Notes: generated by a model not told the origin, from the letters alone. A stretch of 64,000 nt of DNA from Bacteroidota bacterium (GCA_016718805.1 JADKCP010000003.1:310001-374000); one strand, 5' to 3'. Shown: positions 26,491 to 35,866, counted from the stretch's first letter. Numbers and translations are program-made.

Positions 26491-27375
26491 TTAACTTGCG
26501 GCTATTATTCTCGCAATTGCAATAAAACAAAATTGCAGCAGCATTAATCCTTCAATTCCAAAGGATACATAGTACTCGCTAACAGGAGCCTTGCATTTAT
26601 TAATTACAAGTATCGATAACAAACCAGAAAGTATATATGCAGCAGCTTTCAATTGATCAGGTCCTGAATGGGAAAATAAATAAATCAAGTACATTACACA
26701 AAACAGCAGCAAACTTAATTGCGCCAGTTTAACTGTTTTTTTTACACCCAATGCAATCGGAAAAGTAACAATCTTTAAAGCCGCATCAATGTGCATATCA
26801 CGTATGTCGAAAGGCAAAGTAATTGCAAACAAGAATAAAAACCGACTCGTTAATTGAAACGCAACATCACCTGAAAAAAAATTAAAATTGGAATCTTGCA
26901 ATTGGGGAAATACTACCGTAACAAAGCTCCATACGCCTGCTACCAAAAATATTTTTAAAAATGGCAATGAACGCAATTGGATTTTGCTAGTTTTTTTGAA
27001 ACTCAATGGGGTTGCATAAAACAGGGAAATAATAAAGAGCGGCACTAAATAAAGAAGCGAACTGCTACTCAAATTGAATAATGATACAAGCATTCCCAAA
27101 CAGGCAATTAAGCAGGTAATTCCATAAAAACCCCTGTGCGAACTAATCCAAATGCTTCGCGCTGTGTTGGGCATAACTTGTTCCTTATCGGGAAATAAAA
27201 ATTTTCGATAATTATAAATTAAAAGTGTTGCGAAAAACAGAAATAAGGAATAGGGATTTACGAAACTAAGCCGTTTGTAAAAAAATAATTCTTCTAAACA
27301 AAGAAAATAACCGCAACAAGCAACAAACAGATTACCAAATAAAAGGGTATGCGCTGTTTTTTTTAGCAACCACAC
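26491..27375 (-). CDS. UbiA-like prenyltransferase family membrane protein
   Basis: A 294-residue protein with about eight hydrophobic segments. The second Asp-rich motif of UbiA enzymes is recognisable in LPFDIRDMHIDAALKIVTFP and the family's PIALGVKKTVKLA follows. The first motif, normally NDxxDxxxD, is replaced by YNYRKFLFPDKEQ, so catalytic activity as a prenyltransferase is doubtful. It is the last gene of the bioD operon, 9 bases after the gene before it. Confidence 0.65.
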   Translation of the reverse strand: MWLLKKTAHTLLFGNLFVACCGYFLCLEELFFYKRLSFVNPYSLFLFFATLLIYNYRKFLFPDKEQVMPNTARSIWISSHRGFYGITCLIACLGMLVSLFNLSSSSLLYLVPLFIISLFYATPLSFKKTSKIQLRSLPFLKIFLVAGVWSFVTVVFPQLQDSNFNFFSGDVAFQLTSRFLFLFAITLPFDIRDMHIDAALKIVTFPIALGVKKTVKLAQLSLLLFCVMYLIYLFSHSGPDQLKAAAYILSGLLSILVINKCKAPVSEYYVSFGIEGLMLLQFCFIAIARIIAAS

Positions 27376-27384
27376 ATTTAAAAA

Positions 27385-28002
27385 TTAGCGTTTTAAGAGT
27401 ATTATATTTGCTGTTACATATCCAACCACCATCGATAAGCCGCCGCCAATTATTGAATTTTGAATGAGTTTAGAGCGAGCCTCTTTTTCATAGCCCATTC
27501 TATACACCTCTTCTTTTAATAAATCAGGATTTGAAACATATTTTTTCTTGATTTTTATCCAGCGCGACCCAACAATTATGGTGTAAACAGCAGGAGCTAT
27601 TGGTGCTAAAAAACCTAACATTAAACCGCTTCCTAGTCCAACAGCACAAGCACCTGCAGTTGCAACCGGTGTTTTATAGCCCGCTGAAGCATCCTGTTCG
27701 CCTTGAATGTAAATTCTCATTTCGGCCGGAGTAAAATATTCATTCTCTAAAGTATCCTGTTTGTAAATGATGGTTTCTTCACCACCGTTAAATTTTATCG
27801 AATAAATATCTTCTTTATACCAAGTTTTTAATTTGGTTTTTCCAGGTTTTTGAACAGTAATTCTTTTGTAATCGGAAGTGTCAATTACTTTAACTGAGGC
27901 ATAATCACCATTTAAAAAGAGTATCTCATCTTGAGCCTTAGCTGTAACTAGAGACCCAATGATAAACACAATAAGTAATAATCGTTTATAGCTTGTACAC
28001 AT
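27385..28002 (-). CDS. Exported protein of unknown function with membrane segments
   Basis: About 205 residues from ATG 28002; a frame with 19 more residues exists, but the internal start gives a good signal peptide (YKRLLLIVFIIGSLVTAKAQ). The mature part has a charged beta-rich segment, DEILFLNGDYASVKVIDTSD, then two hydrophobic stretches (AGACAVGLGSGLMLGFLAPI and IGGGLSMVVGYVTANIILL). No family is recognised. It lies between an unknown membrane protein and the UbiA-like gene. Confidence 0.65.
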   Translation of the reverse strand: MCTSYKRLLLIVFIIGSLVTAKAQDEILFLNGDYASVKVIDTSDYKRITVQKPGKTKLKTWYKEDIYSIKFNGGEETIIYKQDTLENEYFTPAEMRIYIQGEQDASAGYKTPVATAGACAVGLGSGLMLGFLAPIAPAVYTIIVGSRWIKIKKKYVSNPDLLKEEVYRMGYEKEARSKLIQNSIIGGGLSMVVGYVTANIILLKR

Positions 28003-28075
28003 TATTCTTGTATTTGAAAGCCAAAGATACACTTTGATTTTAATTGTTTTTATTCGCACCTGTTGCCCAATGGCA

Positions 28076-28618
28076 TCAGTGATGCTGTTTTAATTTTTTT
28101 TGAATGCACTTTTGCACTTGTCGTGCTTCGTCCAAATTAAGTTGAAAGCCTACTCCAATTTTTGTCCCTTCATGGGTAAAAAAAACTGATTCATTACCTC
28201 TTACCCAATAGGAGGACTGCAATGATTCTGAAAAATTGTTTTTACCAAAAGGGTAAATCTCGAGATTGGAAATAGCGATGAGGGAAAATTTTTTTTCGAT
28301 AGTTTTACCGGAGATGGTAATGTTATAACTTAGGGTATCGGAAGAAATAAGAATCTTTTCGGATCCGTTTTTTCTCCATAAATAGGTGCTTCCAATTTTG
28401 TATTCAAAATAGGCCCAAAAAGCCATCCATACAGCCATTAAGAGTTTTTCTTCACGACTCATATTGCTAAAAAATTGTGAAAAAATTATGATCCCACAAA
28501 TGGTCCAAACTATAAGCCAGGCAAGTAATAAATTAGTTTTAGTAGTATCGTTTTCAGGAACTATTTCGATACTTGTGATTTGTTTATCCTGAACAATTTT
28601 AACGCGTTTGCTTTTCAT
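28076..28618 (-). CDS. Membrane protein of unknown function next to bioD
   Basis: A 180-residue protein. It has two hydrophobic stretches, LLLAWLIVWTICGIIIFSQF (about 30-49) and LLMAVWMAFWAYFEY (about 59-73), then a soluble domain that resembles a PH-like fold by layout (LYPFG, ISNLEIYPFGKNNF, GVGFQLNLDEARQVQKCI). I do not recognise a family with confidence. The start overlaps the end of bioD by 4 bases (ATGA), so the two are translationally coupled. Confidence 0.65.
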   Translation of the reverse strand: MKSKRVKIVQDKQITSIEIVPENDTTKTNLLLAWLIVWTICGIIIFSQFFSNMSREEKLLMAVWMAFWAYFEYKIGSTYLWRKNGSEKILISSDTLSYNITISGKTIEKKFSLIAISNLEIYPFGKNNFSESLQSSYWVRGNESVFFTHEGTKIGVGFQLNLDEARQVQKCIQKKLKQHH

Positions 28619-29238
28619 TTACTCAATAAATTTTCGCGAAATATCGGCACATACCTGTGAATGGTTTCTTCTGTAATATTTTTTTCGGGTAGAATTCTTC
28701 CAATAGTTTTAATACCACTGAATTCTTCTATAATTTCTTCAGTCATTTTGTGCGGGGCGCCATTGTATACAATGCCTTCAATAGGAATGTTGCGCGATTT
28801 TAGCGCTTCAATAGACAGCAAGGCATGATTGGTACTTCCTAAATAATTTTGTATAACTAGAATAGCATGACAGTTCATTTTTTTTATCATGTCAGCAACA
28901 AAGTACTTTTTATTTAAGGGAACCAAAACACCTCCTGCGCCTTCAATAATTAGTGGCCGAGTAGCATTCGGTAACGTAATATTTTCGGCATCTATTTGTA
29001 TTCCTTCGAGTTCAGCTGCTGCATGAGGAGATAGTGCTTGTTTTAATAAAACCGCTTCAGGGTGTACAGTCAAATTCATATTGTTAACCAAGCTGCGCAC
29101 TTTCATTGAATCGGTACCAAAAAAATTTCCTGTTTGCACAGGTTTCCAATAATCGTATTCCAAAGCAGCCATAAGTATTGCCGATACTACCGTTTTACCC
29201 ACATCAGTTCCGTTTCCGGTAACAAATAAATTTGTCAT
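28615..29238 (-). CDS. bioD: Dethiobiotin synthetase
   Basis: A 207-residue ATP-dependent enzyme of biotin synthesis that closes the ureido ring of dethiobiotin. The P-loop is VTGNGTDVGKTVVSA at residues 6-20. Other typical blocks are YWKPVQTGN, LSPHAAAELEG, and PLIIEGAGGVLVPLN. No bioA, bioF or bioB is seen nearby; the genes that follow are of unknown function. It is divergent from trmD with about 268 bases between starts. Confidence 0.94.
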   Translation of the reverse strand: MTNLFVTGNGTDVGKTVVSAILMAALEYDYWKPVQTGNFFGTDSMKVRSLVNNMNLTVHPEAVLLKQALSPHAAAELEGIQIDAENITLPNATRPLIIEGAGGVLVPLNKKYFVADMIKKMNCHAILVIQNYLGSTNHALLSIEALKSRNIPIEGIVYNGAPHKMTEEIIEEFSGIKTIGRILPEKNITEETIHRYVPIFRENLLSK

Positions 29239-29480
29239 AAAATCTTTCTAATTATTCATGTATTTAATTTCGCTTACAATCTCCTTCCAAGCACTATGCA
29301 TGCAATCGCATGAATTAATTTTAGTTGAATCACTCCATCTTGTTTGGCGCAAGAAATTAATCTCCTACACTAAAATAGAAGCAGCATAACAACTCTATTA
29401 ATTCGTGGCTCAAGATAAAAAAAAATGTAAAATAGCTTGCTTTCATCAGTCGAAAGCACAAGGCATGGAATATATTTTAA

Positions 29481-29488
29481 TACCTTTG
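29481..29488 (+). promoter_or_regulatory. TAnnTTTG promoter element of trmD
   Basis: TACCTTTG lies 17 bases before the ATG at 29506. The short distance favours a short leader and supports choosing the internal ATG over an upstream in-frame one at 29437. Confidence 0.55.
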
Positions 29489-29505
29489 AAGTCTTAAAAA
29501 CAGCC

Positions 29506-30180
29506 ATGCGCATTGATATTATTACCATTTTACCCGATTTGCTGAAGAGTCCTTTTGAGCATTCTATATTGAAACGTGCCATACAAAAAGGAATAGTTGA
29601 GGTAAACTTGATAAATTTGAGAGATTACAGTACCCAAAAGCAAAAAAGTGTGGATGATTATTGCTTTGGTGGTGGGGCAGGAATGGTTATGAGTATAGAG
29701 CCTATAGCCGCTTGTATTGAAGCATTGAAGGCGCAAAGACAATACGACGAAGTAATTTATTTAACTCCTGACGGAGAGCAGCTCAATCAAAAAATAGCCA
29801 ATCGCTTATCGACCTTTACGAACATTATTTTACTGTGTGGCCATTACAAGGGTGTTGATGAGCGGGTACGACAACTTTATATAACCCGTGAAATTTCAAT
29901 TGGAGATTATGTGCTTTCAGGTGGAGAGTTAGGAGCTGCCGTACTTTGTGATGCTGTAATTAGGTTAATACCTGGAGTATTATCCGATGAAACCTCAGCA
30001 CTTTATGATTCTTTTCAAGATGATTTGTTAGCTCCTCCGGTATATACTCGACCTGCCGAATTTAAAGGCCACAAGGTTCCCGATATTTTACTTTCGGGTA
30101 ATACCAAGCAAATTGAGCAATGGAGGCACGATCAGGCGCTTGAACGAACCCAGAAAAGAAGGCCGGATTTATTAAAATAA
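29506..30180 (+). CDS. trmD: tRNA (guanine-37-N1)-methyltransferase
   Basis: A 224-residue SPOUT-class enzyme that methylates G37 of tRNAs with SAM. I place the start at ATG 29506 (MRIDIITILPDLLKSPFEHS); the family always begins in this way, and a longer frame would start inside the promoter. Other signatures are DDYCFGGGAGMVM, LTPDGEQLNQ, LLCGHYKGVDERV and the knot block YVLSGGELGAAVLCDAVIR. It lies 80 bases before rplS, an association common in bacteria. Confidence 0.95.
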   Translation: MRIDIITILPDLLKSPFEHSILKRAIQKGIVEVNLINLRDYSTQKQKSVDDYCFGGGAGMVMSIEPIAACIEALKAQRQYDEVIYLTPDGEQLNQKIANRLSTFTNIILLCGHYKGVDERVRQLYITREISIGDYVLSGGELGAAVLCDAVIRLIPGVLSDETSALYDSFQDDLLAPPVYTRPAEFKGHKVPDILLSGNTKQIEQWRHDQALERTQKRRPDLLK

Positions 30181-30260
30181 ATTTTCGGATTCAGATTTTT
30201 TTCTTAATATTGCGCTCCTTTTTAAAAAGAGAGATAAAACTTTAAATAAAATAACGAACA

Positions 30261-30608
30261 ATGGACTTAATTAAATTTGTTGACGAACAATTGGCCGAAA
30301 AAAAAGCGTATCCGAAGTTTAAAGCCGGAGATACTGTTACGGTACACTATAAAATTATTGAAGGAACAAAGGAACGTGTACAACAGTTTCAAGGAGTAAT
30401 CTTACAACGTAAGGGCTCTGGTGCTGCTGAAACTTTTACAATTCGTAAAATGTCCAATGGAGTAGGTGTTGAACGTATTATTCCTGTTAGCTCACCTGCT
30501 ATCGAAAAAATTGAATTGAATAAAACTGGTGTTGTTCGTCGTGCTAAAATATTTTACTTGCGCGATCTTACCGGTAAAAAGGCAAGAATTAAAGAAAAAC
30601 GCGTTTAG
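30261..30608 (+). CDS. rplS: 50S ribosomal protein L19 (bL19)
   Basis: A 115-residue ribosomal protein at the interface of the 30S and 50S subunits. Family sequence is clear: FKAGDTVTVHYKIIEGTKER, FQGVILQRKGSG and TFTIRKMSNGVGVERIIPVS. It ends KKARIKEKRV. A possible TAATATTG box at 30205-30212 lies between trmD and this gene, so it may have its own promoter. A strong hairpin follows. Confidence 0.96.
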   Translation: MDLIKFVDEQLAEKKAYPKFKAGDTVTVHYKIIEGTKERVQQFQGVILQRKGSGAAETFTIRKMSNGVGVERIIPVSSPAIEKIELNKTGVVRRAKIFYLRDLTGKKARIKEKRV

Positions 30609-30630
30609 CTATTTTCACATCCATAAAAAA

Positions 30631-30663
30631 GGGAGTTTGCCAGTTAGCAGACTCCCTTTTTTT
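30631..30663 (+). terminator. Rho-independent terminator after rplS, likely bidirectional
   Basis: GGGAGTTTGC (30631-30640) pairs with GCAGACTCCC (30647-30656), with one G-T pair and a 6-base loop. A run of T follows to 30663. A run of A precedes the stem, so the hairpin would also end transcription of the converging mtaB gene. Confidence 0.9.
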
Positions 30664-30710
30664 ATGCGCTTGTTTGTAAGTGTGGTTTGTAACCTCAGTT
30701 AATTTTATAA

Positions 30711-32042
30711 TTAAACCTCAACCAATGCTGTTTGTTCAATTAACAAATCTCCATCCGTATCAATTTTAATTAATTTTGAAGCAACTGTAGTATTTATAAG
30801 AGTGGAATCGTAGACTGTCTTTACTTTTACATAATTCGTAGTAAAACCATGCATCATTCCATTTTTGTTATCGGCTTCAAACAATACATCATAGGTTTTA
30901 CCTAATTGTTGCTCATAAAAATGTCGGCGCTTTTTTTCAGAAAGTATGCGCAGCATTTTATTGCGTTTACGCCGCACCGATATAGGTACCACGTCAGGCA
31001 TCAAGTCTGCATCGGTATTGTCGCGTTCGCTGTAAGTGAATACGTGTAAGTAGGATATATCCAACTCGTTTAAAAAATGGTAGGTTTCTAAAAAATCTTC
31101 ATCACTTTCTCCCGGAAATCCTACAATAACATCAACACCAATACAACAATTCGGAAGTACTTTTTTAATATGAGCCACACGTTCGGCATACAATTCACGC
31201 AGGTAGCGACGACGCATTAATTTCAAAATTTTATTGCTCCCCGATTGCAAAGGAATATGAAAGTGTGGTACAAATCGTTTCGACTGTGCTACAAATTCAA
31301 TGGTTTCATCTTTCAGCAAATTGGGTTCTATACTACTTATACGAATGCGTTCAATACTTTCAACTTGATCGAGAGCTTTCACTAAATCTAAAAAAGTATG
31401 TGCATGTTTTTTATTGCCAAACTCACCTTTGCCGTAATCTCCAATGTTTACTCCGGTTAGTACAATTTCGCGTATTCCTTGAGAAGCAATATTTTTAGCA
31501 CTGGCAAGCACATTTTCCACTGTATCGCTTCTGCTGATTCCACGGGCTAATGGAATAGTACAATAGGAACAAGTGTAATCGCAACCATCTTGAACTTTTA
31601 AAAAAGCACGTGTTCTATCACCAATAGAATAAGCATCTTTAAAAAAATTAGCCTGCTCTATTTCGCAAGAATGTACTTCTGCTATTTCTTGTTTTTCGGA
31701 ATGTTGCAGGTATTTTAGAATCGCAAATTTTTCGCTGGCACCCAATACCAAATCAACACCGGGAATTTCTGCAATTTCTTGTGGTTTAAGTTGAGCATAA
31801 CATCCAACTATAATAATGAAAGCCGAAGGCATTAGTTTCAAGGCCGATTTTACAACCTTTTTACACTCCTTATCAGCATTTTCGGTTACAGAGCAAGTAT
31901 TAATTACTACTATTTCAGCACCAGCCTCAAACTCAACTTTGTTGTAACCAGCCTCAGTAAACTGGCGTGAAATAGCCGAAGTTTCTGCAAAATTTAATTT
32001 GCATCCTAGCGTATAAAATGAAACTGTTTTTTGTACTTGCAT
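30711..32042 (-). CDS. mtaB: tRNA t6A37 methylthiotransferase MtaB
   Basis: A 443-residue radical-SAM methylthiotransferase that adds a methylthio group to t6A37 in tRNA. The UPF0004 domain has cysteines in TLGCKLN, INTCSVTENADKECK and GCYAQLKP, which bind one iron-sulfur cluster. The radical-SAM cysteines are in QDGCDYTCSYCTIPLARG (CxxxCxxC). Further family blocks are LTGVNIGDYG and HIPLQSGSNKILKLMRR. A C-terminal TRAM-like part follows. The TLGCKLN start separates it from MiaB and RimO. Confidence 0.93.
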   Translation of the reverse strand: MQVQKTVSFYTLGCKLNFAETSAISRQFTEAGYNKVEFEAGAEIVVINTCSVTENADKECKKVVKSALKLMPSAFIIIVGCYAQLKPQEIAEIPGVDLVLGASEKFAILKYLQHSEKQEIAEVHSCEIEQANFFKDAYSIGDRTRAFLKVQDGCDYTCSYCTIPLARGISRSDTVENVLASAKNIASQGIREIVLTGVNIGDYGKGEFGNKKHAHTFLDLVKALDQVESIERIRISSIEPNLLKDETIEFVAQSKRFVPHFHIPLQSGSNKILKLMRRRYLRELYAERVAHIKKVLPNCCIGVDVIVGFPGESDEDFLETYHFLNELDISYLHVFTYSERDNTDADLMPDVVPISVRRKRNKMLRILSEKKRRHFYEQQLGKTYDVLFEADNKNGMMHGFTTNYVKVKTVYDSTLINTTVASKLIKIDTDGDLLIEQTALVEV

Positions 32043-32126
32043 GGGGCTGCGAAAATACGCTTTTATTTACAAACCATTGTTCATTAGTACTTCAAGACTT
32101 GCACTATTTAAGGTAACTATTAGTTG

Positions 32127-32134
32127 TATTTTTG
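32127..32134 (+). promoter_or_regulatory. TAnnTTTG promoter element
   Basis: TATTTTTG lies 34 bases before the ATG of the GH16-like gene at 32169. Confidence 0.5.
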
Positions 32135-32168
32135 AGTATGAGTCATTCTAGTAAATATTAATTTTAAT

Positions 32169-32957
32169 ATGTTGGATGTAAAAACTAGGTTAATGGGACT
32201 GTTATTTTTACCATTAGCTGTATTTAATACAAGTGCTCAACCCGAAGGCATGAATGAACTTGTTACTGATAAAAATCAACTCAGATTTAGTGGTTACGAC
32301 TGGATAATCAAAGAAACAGAGGAACTCAGAGGCCCGGGTCCCAATTATTTTTTAAACAGTACAAAGAATATTTACATTGATGTGCTCGATAATTTGCACC
32401 TTAAAATTGTGAATGAAGAGGGTATTTGGAAATGTTCGGAAGTAATATCTAAAAATCAATTTGGTTATGGGCGCTATGTGTTTAATGTAAAGAGCCGTGT
32501 AGATTTATTAGATGCCAATGCAGTTTTAGGAATCTTTTTGTGGGATCCCAATGCACTGAAAGATTACAATCATGAAGTAGATATTGAATTAAGTAAATGG
32601 AGCATCACCAATAATACCAATGCGCAATTTGTTGTACAACCCAATACCATTCCCGAAAACATAAAGCGGTTCAACATGAATTTAATGGGCAATTATTGCA
32701 GCTTTACAATAGATTGGTTTCCCGATCGAATTATTTTTAATGCCTATCACGGACATATAGAATGTGATCCTAAAAAAAACTCAAAACCCAAAAATGTTCC
32801 CATTCAAAGTTGGGTGTTTAAAGATAAAGGAATACCGGTGCCACGTCAATCAAATATTCGTTTCAATCTATGGCTAAATCAAGGTAAATCGCCTTTGTAC
32901 GATCAGGAACAGGAAGTTATTATTACCTGTTTTAGTTTTACGCCGTTAACTCGTTAA
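32169..32957 (+). CDS. Secreted GH16-like (concanavalin A-type fold) protein
   Basis: A 262-residue exported protein with a signal peptide (TRLMGLLFLPLAVFNTSAQ). The middle has the GH16 catalytic pattern E-x-D-x-E as HEVDIELSKW, with E136, D138 and E140. YGRYVFNVKSRVDL before it and CSFTIDWFPDRIIFNAYHG after it are usual GH16 strands. The family cuts beta-1,3/1,4-glucans and related polymers; the substrate here cannot be told. No sus-like or other polysaccharide genes are around it, so a role in the cell's own envelope is possible. Confidence 0.78.
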   Translation: MLDVKTRLMGLLFLPLAVFNTSAQPEGMNELVTDKNQLRFSGYDWIIKETEELRGPGPNYFLNSTKNIYIDVLDNLHLKIVNEEGIWKCSEVISKNQFGYGRYVFNVKSRVDLLDANAVLGIFLWDPNALKDYNHEVDIELSKWSITNNTNAQFVVQPNTIPENIKRFNMNLMGNYCSFTIDWFPDRIIFNAYHGHIECDPKKNSKPKNVPIQSWVFKDKGIPVPRQSNIRFNLWLNQGKSPLYDQEQEVIITCFSFTPLTR

Positions 32958-33389
32958 CCTATTTATTTCATTCGCTTACATAACTTATTAAAAGCTTTTG
33001 ATGAAATGTGATTTCGAGTTTTATCTTGGTAAATATTCGATACTTGCTGAAGTTCCATTGAATATTTCATTTTTTTGAGGGTACAACAGTTAAGTTGGGT
33101 TAACTTAACGTGAAAATATTTAATAGGTATTTGGACTTATCCCTTTCCATCTGAAATAGTATTAAAATCCTTCTATACATCAACATTAGGGAGGTATCTC
33201 AACATCCAATTTCCGTTAATAGAACAGATATATTTAGTTAATGATAATTAATTCAAAATTAACTACTATGGATCGACTTTGTAATATTTATTGAAATTGA
33301 AAAAAAGACTATTGCTAATTAAAATAATTCACCTGAGTAAAAAATTCGATATTCGCATTTACTAATTTAGCACTGCTTTTTTTTACATC
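32958..33389. other. 432-base gap without a recognised gene
   Basis: A very A+T-rich stretch with no frame that looks coding. It holds an 8-base perfect inverted repeat, GTTAAGTT and AACTTAAC with 5 bases between (33089-33109). A wider inverted repeat, AAATATTC (33031-33038) and GAATATTT (33060-33067), also lies here. There are no T-runs after these, so they may be binding sites rather than terminators. Confidence 0.4.
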
Positions 33390-34611
33390 ATGAGAAAAAT
33401 TATTGTCTACAGCATTACCCTCTTTATTTTTACTTCCCTTATGGATGTGGATTTATTGGCAACTCACACCGGCTCGAAACATGGAAGCTTTTATTCTCGA
33501 TAAAACCGTAATGACCAATGCCGGAGATAATCACAAGAGTTTCAATTTTGTGCTTACCAACAATAAATTTTCAAAACAAAACGGACAACTCTACGACGAA
33601 ACGAAAGATTACATGGGTTTTTTTCCGGAAGAATTTTTTATGTATTCCATCAACGATTTAAGCCATAGTAGCGAACAACAACTTGATTCGCTTGCCAAAC
33701 ATTACGACCTGGCTTACTATACCGACATGAACGGAATTAATTATGACGAATGGTTTGTTGATGTGGGCGAAACCAAGCACAACGCAAATGAATTGCTGGA
33801 TATAGTTGGGGGCATTTTTGGTCGCACCAAAAAAAAGGAACATGATAAATTGGTGTACGGAGGCCTGGTAAAACAGGATGTTGAATTTTTGCGAAAAATG
33901 AAGGAAAGCAAGAAACTTATTCTAACCGAGTTTAATATGTTGGCTCCTCCTACCAAATCGGTTTTCCGCAAGCAAGCAGAAGATATGTTTGGTATTCGCT
34001 GGACCGGCTGGATGGGCCGCTATTTCGACAATCTTGATACCAATCAAACACCTGAAGTACCTAAGTGGCTGGTGCATCTTTACAAAAATCAAAATAAAAA
34101 CCAATGGCCTTTTACCAAGTCGGGAATTGTATTTATTAAAGACAACAATGAAGTTGTAATACTCGAAAAGGACAAAGATTTAATCAACGATTTGCCTGTG
34201 GTTACTACCAATGCAAGTGATCAGGAAAAGTTTAATGTTCCCGGAAAAGTTGAATTTCCATTTTGGTTCGATATTATACAAGCCTTGCCAAACAATCATT
34301 TGGTGAGCGAATATGTGCTCGAAACAACCCCGGAGGGAGAAAAACTTTTGCAGCAACATGCTATTCCCACTCATTTTCCTGCAACAGTGGAACATTACAA
34401 AGACGATTATAAATTTTATTATTTCGCCGGCGATTTTGCGGATAATCCACACGATAAAAACCGCATGAAAAAAATGCGCGGTATCACCAAATTCAGATAC
34501 ATGTTGTACATGAAGGAAGACAAAACCGACCGCAATCGTTTTTTCTGGGCCTATTATCAATCCGTGGTTTCAAGCATATTAAATAAGTATTACACTGAAT
34601 TGCCAAAATAA
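33390..34611 (+). pseudogene. Protein of unknown function, N-terminus frameshifted as written
   Basis: The main frame runs from a TTG at 33403 to 34611 (402 codons). The ATG at 33390 (MRKII) is one base out of that frame, with a run of five A at 33395-33399. With four A, the ATG frame would read MRKLLSTALPSLFLLPLWMW and continue into the main frame. The N-terminus would then be a membrane or signal segment. The rest is soluble: YDETKDYMGFFPEEFFMYSI, a GETKHNANELLD block and WTGWMGRYFDNLDTNQ. I recognise no family. The DUF486-like gene follows. The TTG start could instead be real. Confidence 0.5.
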
Positions 34612-34680
34612 AAAACAACACTCAATTCTCAATTCTAAATTCTCAATTCAAAATACTCAACATTCAAAAACCCAATCATC

Positions 34681-35049
34681 TTGCGAGGCATTTATACCAT
34701 TCTGCTATTAGTACTCTCAAATATATTTATGACACTTGCCTGGTATGGGCATTTGCAAGTAAAAAAAATCAGCTGGATGCAAGGTGCCGGCTTGCTTAGT
34801 TTAATTCTGGTAAGTTGGGGACTTGCATTTTTTGAATATATTTTTCAGGTTCCGGCCAATCGTATTGGTTTCAACGAAAATGGTGGTCCATTTAATTTAT
34901 TTCAACTTAAAATTATTCAGGAAGTAATATCAATCACAGTATTTACGGTATTTGCAGTTTATATTTTTAAAACCGACAAACTCAGTTTGAATTATATCCT
35001 AGGCTTTATTTTTATGATACTGGCGGTTTACTTTATTTTTAAAAAATAA
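34681..35049 (+). CDS. DMT-superfamily DUF486-like membrane protein
   Basis: A 122-residue protein with four hydrophobic segments and a TTG start at 34681. Family features: LSNIFMTLAWYGHLQ, SWGLAFFEYIFQVPANRIG and FNLFQLKIIQEVISITVFTV. These match the DUF486 group of small DMT-like membrane proteins. The function is unknown. It lies 69 bases after the unknown gene before it, separated by a short CTCAATTCT-rich stretch. Confidence 0.8.
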   Translation: MRGIYTILLLVLSNIFMTLAWYGHLQVKKISWMQGAGLLSLILVSWGLAFFEYIFQVPANRIGFNENGGPFNLFQLKIIQEVISITVFTVFAVYIFKTDKLSLNYILGFIFMILAVYFIFKK

Positions 35050-35108
35050 TTCAAATTACTTTCCGCTCAAATCAATATAACTTTAACCAAGTTTAGAATT
35101 AAGCAAAC

Positions 35109-35759
35109 ATGAATGCATACGAAAAACTATTAGAACAAAATAAAAAATGGGCAGCCGAAATGGTGAAAAATAATGCCGATTATTTCAATCATTTAGCCAC
35201 ACTTCAAAAACCCGATTTTTTATGGATTGGATGCTCTGATAGTCGTGTTCCTGCCAACGAAATTACGGGTACCGAACCGGGTGAAATATTTGTACACCGC
35301 AATGTTGCTAATTTGGTGGTGAATACAGATTTAAATTTACTCAGTGTTTTAAAATACGCAGTAGAGGTTCTAAAAGTAAAACACATTATTGTTTGCGGAC
35401 ATTATGGTTGCGGAGGTATAAATGCAGCAATTACCAATCAAAATTATGGATTGCTCAACACCTGGCTCAAGAATATTAAGGATGTTTATCGAATTCATAA
35501 GGCCGAATTAAATGCAGTCGAAAATACCGAAGAAAGGTGCGACCGATTGGTAGAATTTAATATTGTGGAACAGATTTTTAATTTGGGCAAGACTTCTATC
35601 ATACAAAAAGCATGGGCCGAAGAACAACGACCTGTGTTGCATGGCTGCGTATATGGATTAAAAAATGGAATTTTAAAAGACCTTATTAAAATTGACCATA
35701 CATCGAGCATGGATGAAATGTATCGATTTGATTTCAGTAGAAATAAATTTGAAGATTAA
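35109..35759 (+). CDS. Beta-class carbonic anhydrase
   Basis: A 216-residue zinc enzyme that interconverts CO2 and bicarbonate in the cytoplasm. Zinc ligands are C42, H98 and C101 in WIGCSDSRVPAN and CGHYGCGG; D44 and R46 form the active-site dyad. FVHRNVANLV is also characteristic. The length and layout match the Can-type enzymes. It follows the DUF486-like gene by 59 bases. Confidence 0.95.
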   Translation: MNAYEKLLEQNKKWAAEMVKNNADYFNHLATLQKPDFLWIGCSDSRVPANEITGTEPGEIFVHRNVANLVVNTDLNLLSVLKYAVEVLKVKHIIVCGHYGCGGINAAITNQNYGLLNTWLKNIKDVYRIHKAELNAVENTEERCDRLVEFNIVEQIFNLGKTSIIQKAWAEEQRPVLHGCVYGLKNGILKDLIKIDHTSSMDEMYRFDFSRNKFED

Positions 35760-35825
35760 CCCATCAGTATACCCAAAAGAAAAGCTATAATTGAACGCTA
35801 AGAATGGCTAAAACAAAATATAAAT

Positions 35826-35833
35826 TATATTTG
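35826..35833 (+). promoter_or_regulatory. TAnnTTTG promoter element
   Basis: TATATTTG lies 33 bases before the ATG of the phosphoglucomutase gene at 35867. Confidence 0.5.
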
Positions 35834-35866
35834 CAATTAGTGAACTATCAAAGAAAGGAATAAGAC

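Noticed and set aside
34180..34560. A 126-codon minus-strand frame within the unknown 402-codon gene
   Set aside because: The plus frame has better codon-like composition and continues with the rest of the gene; the minus frame looks like its shadow.
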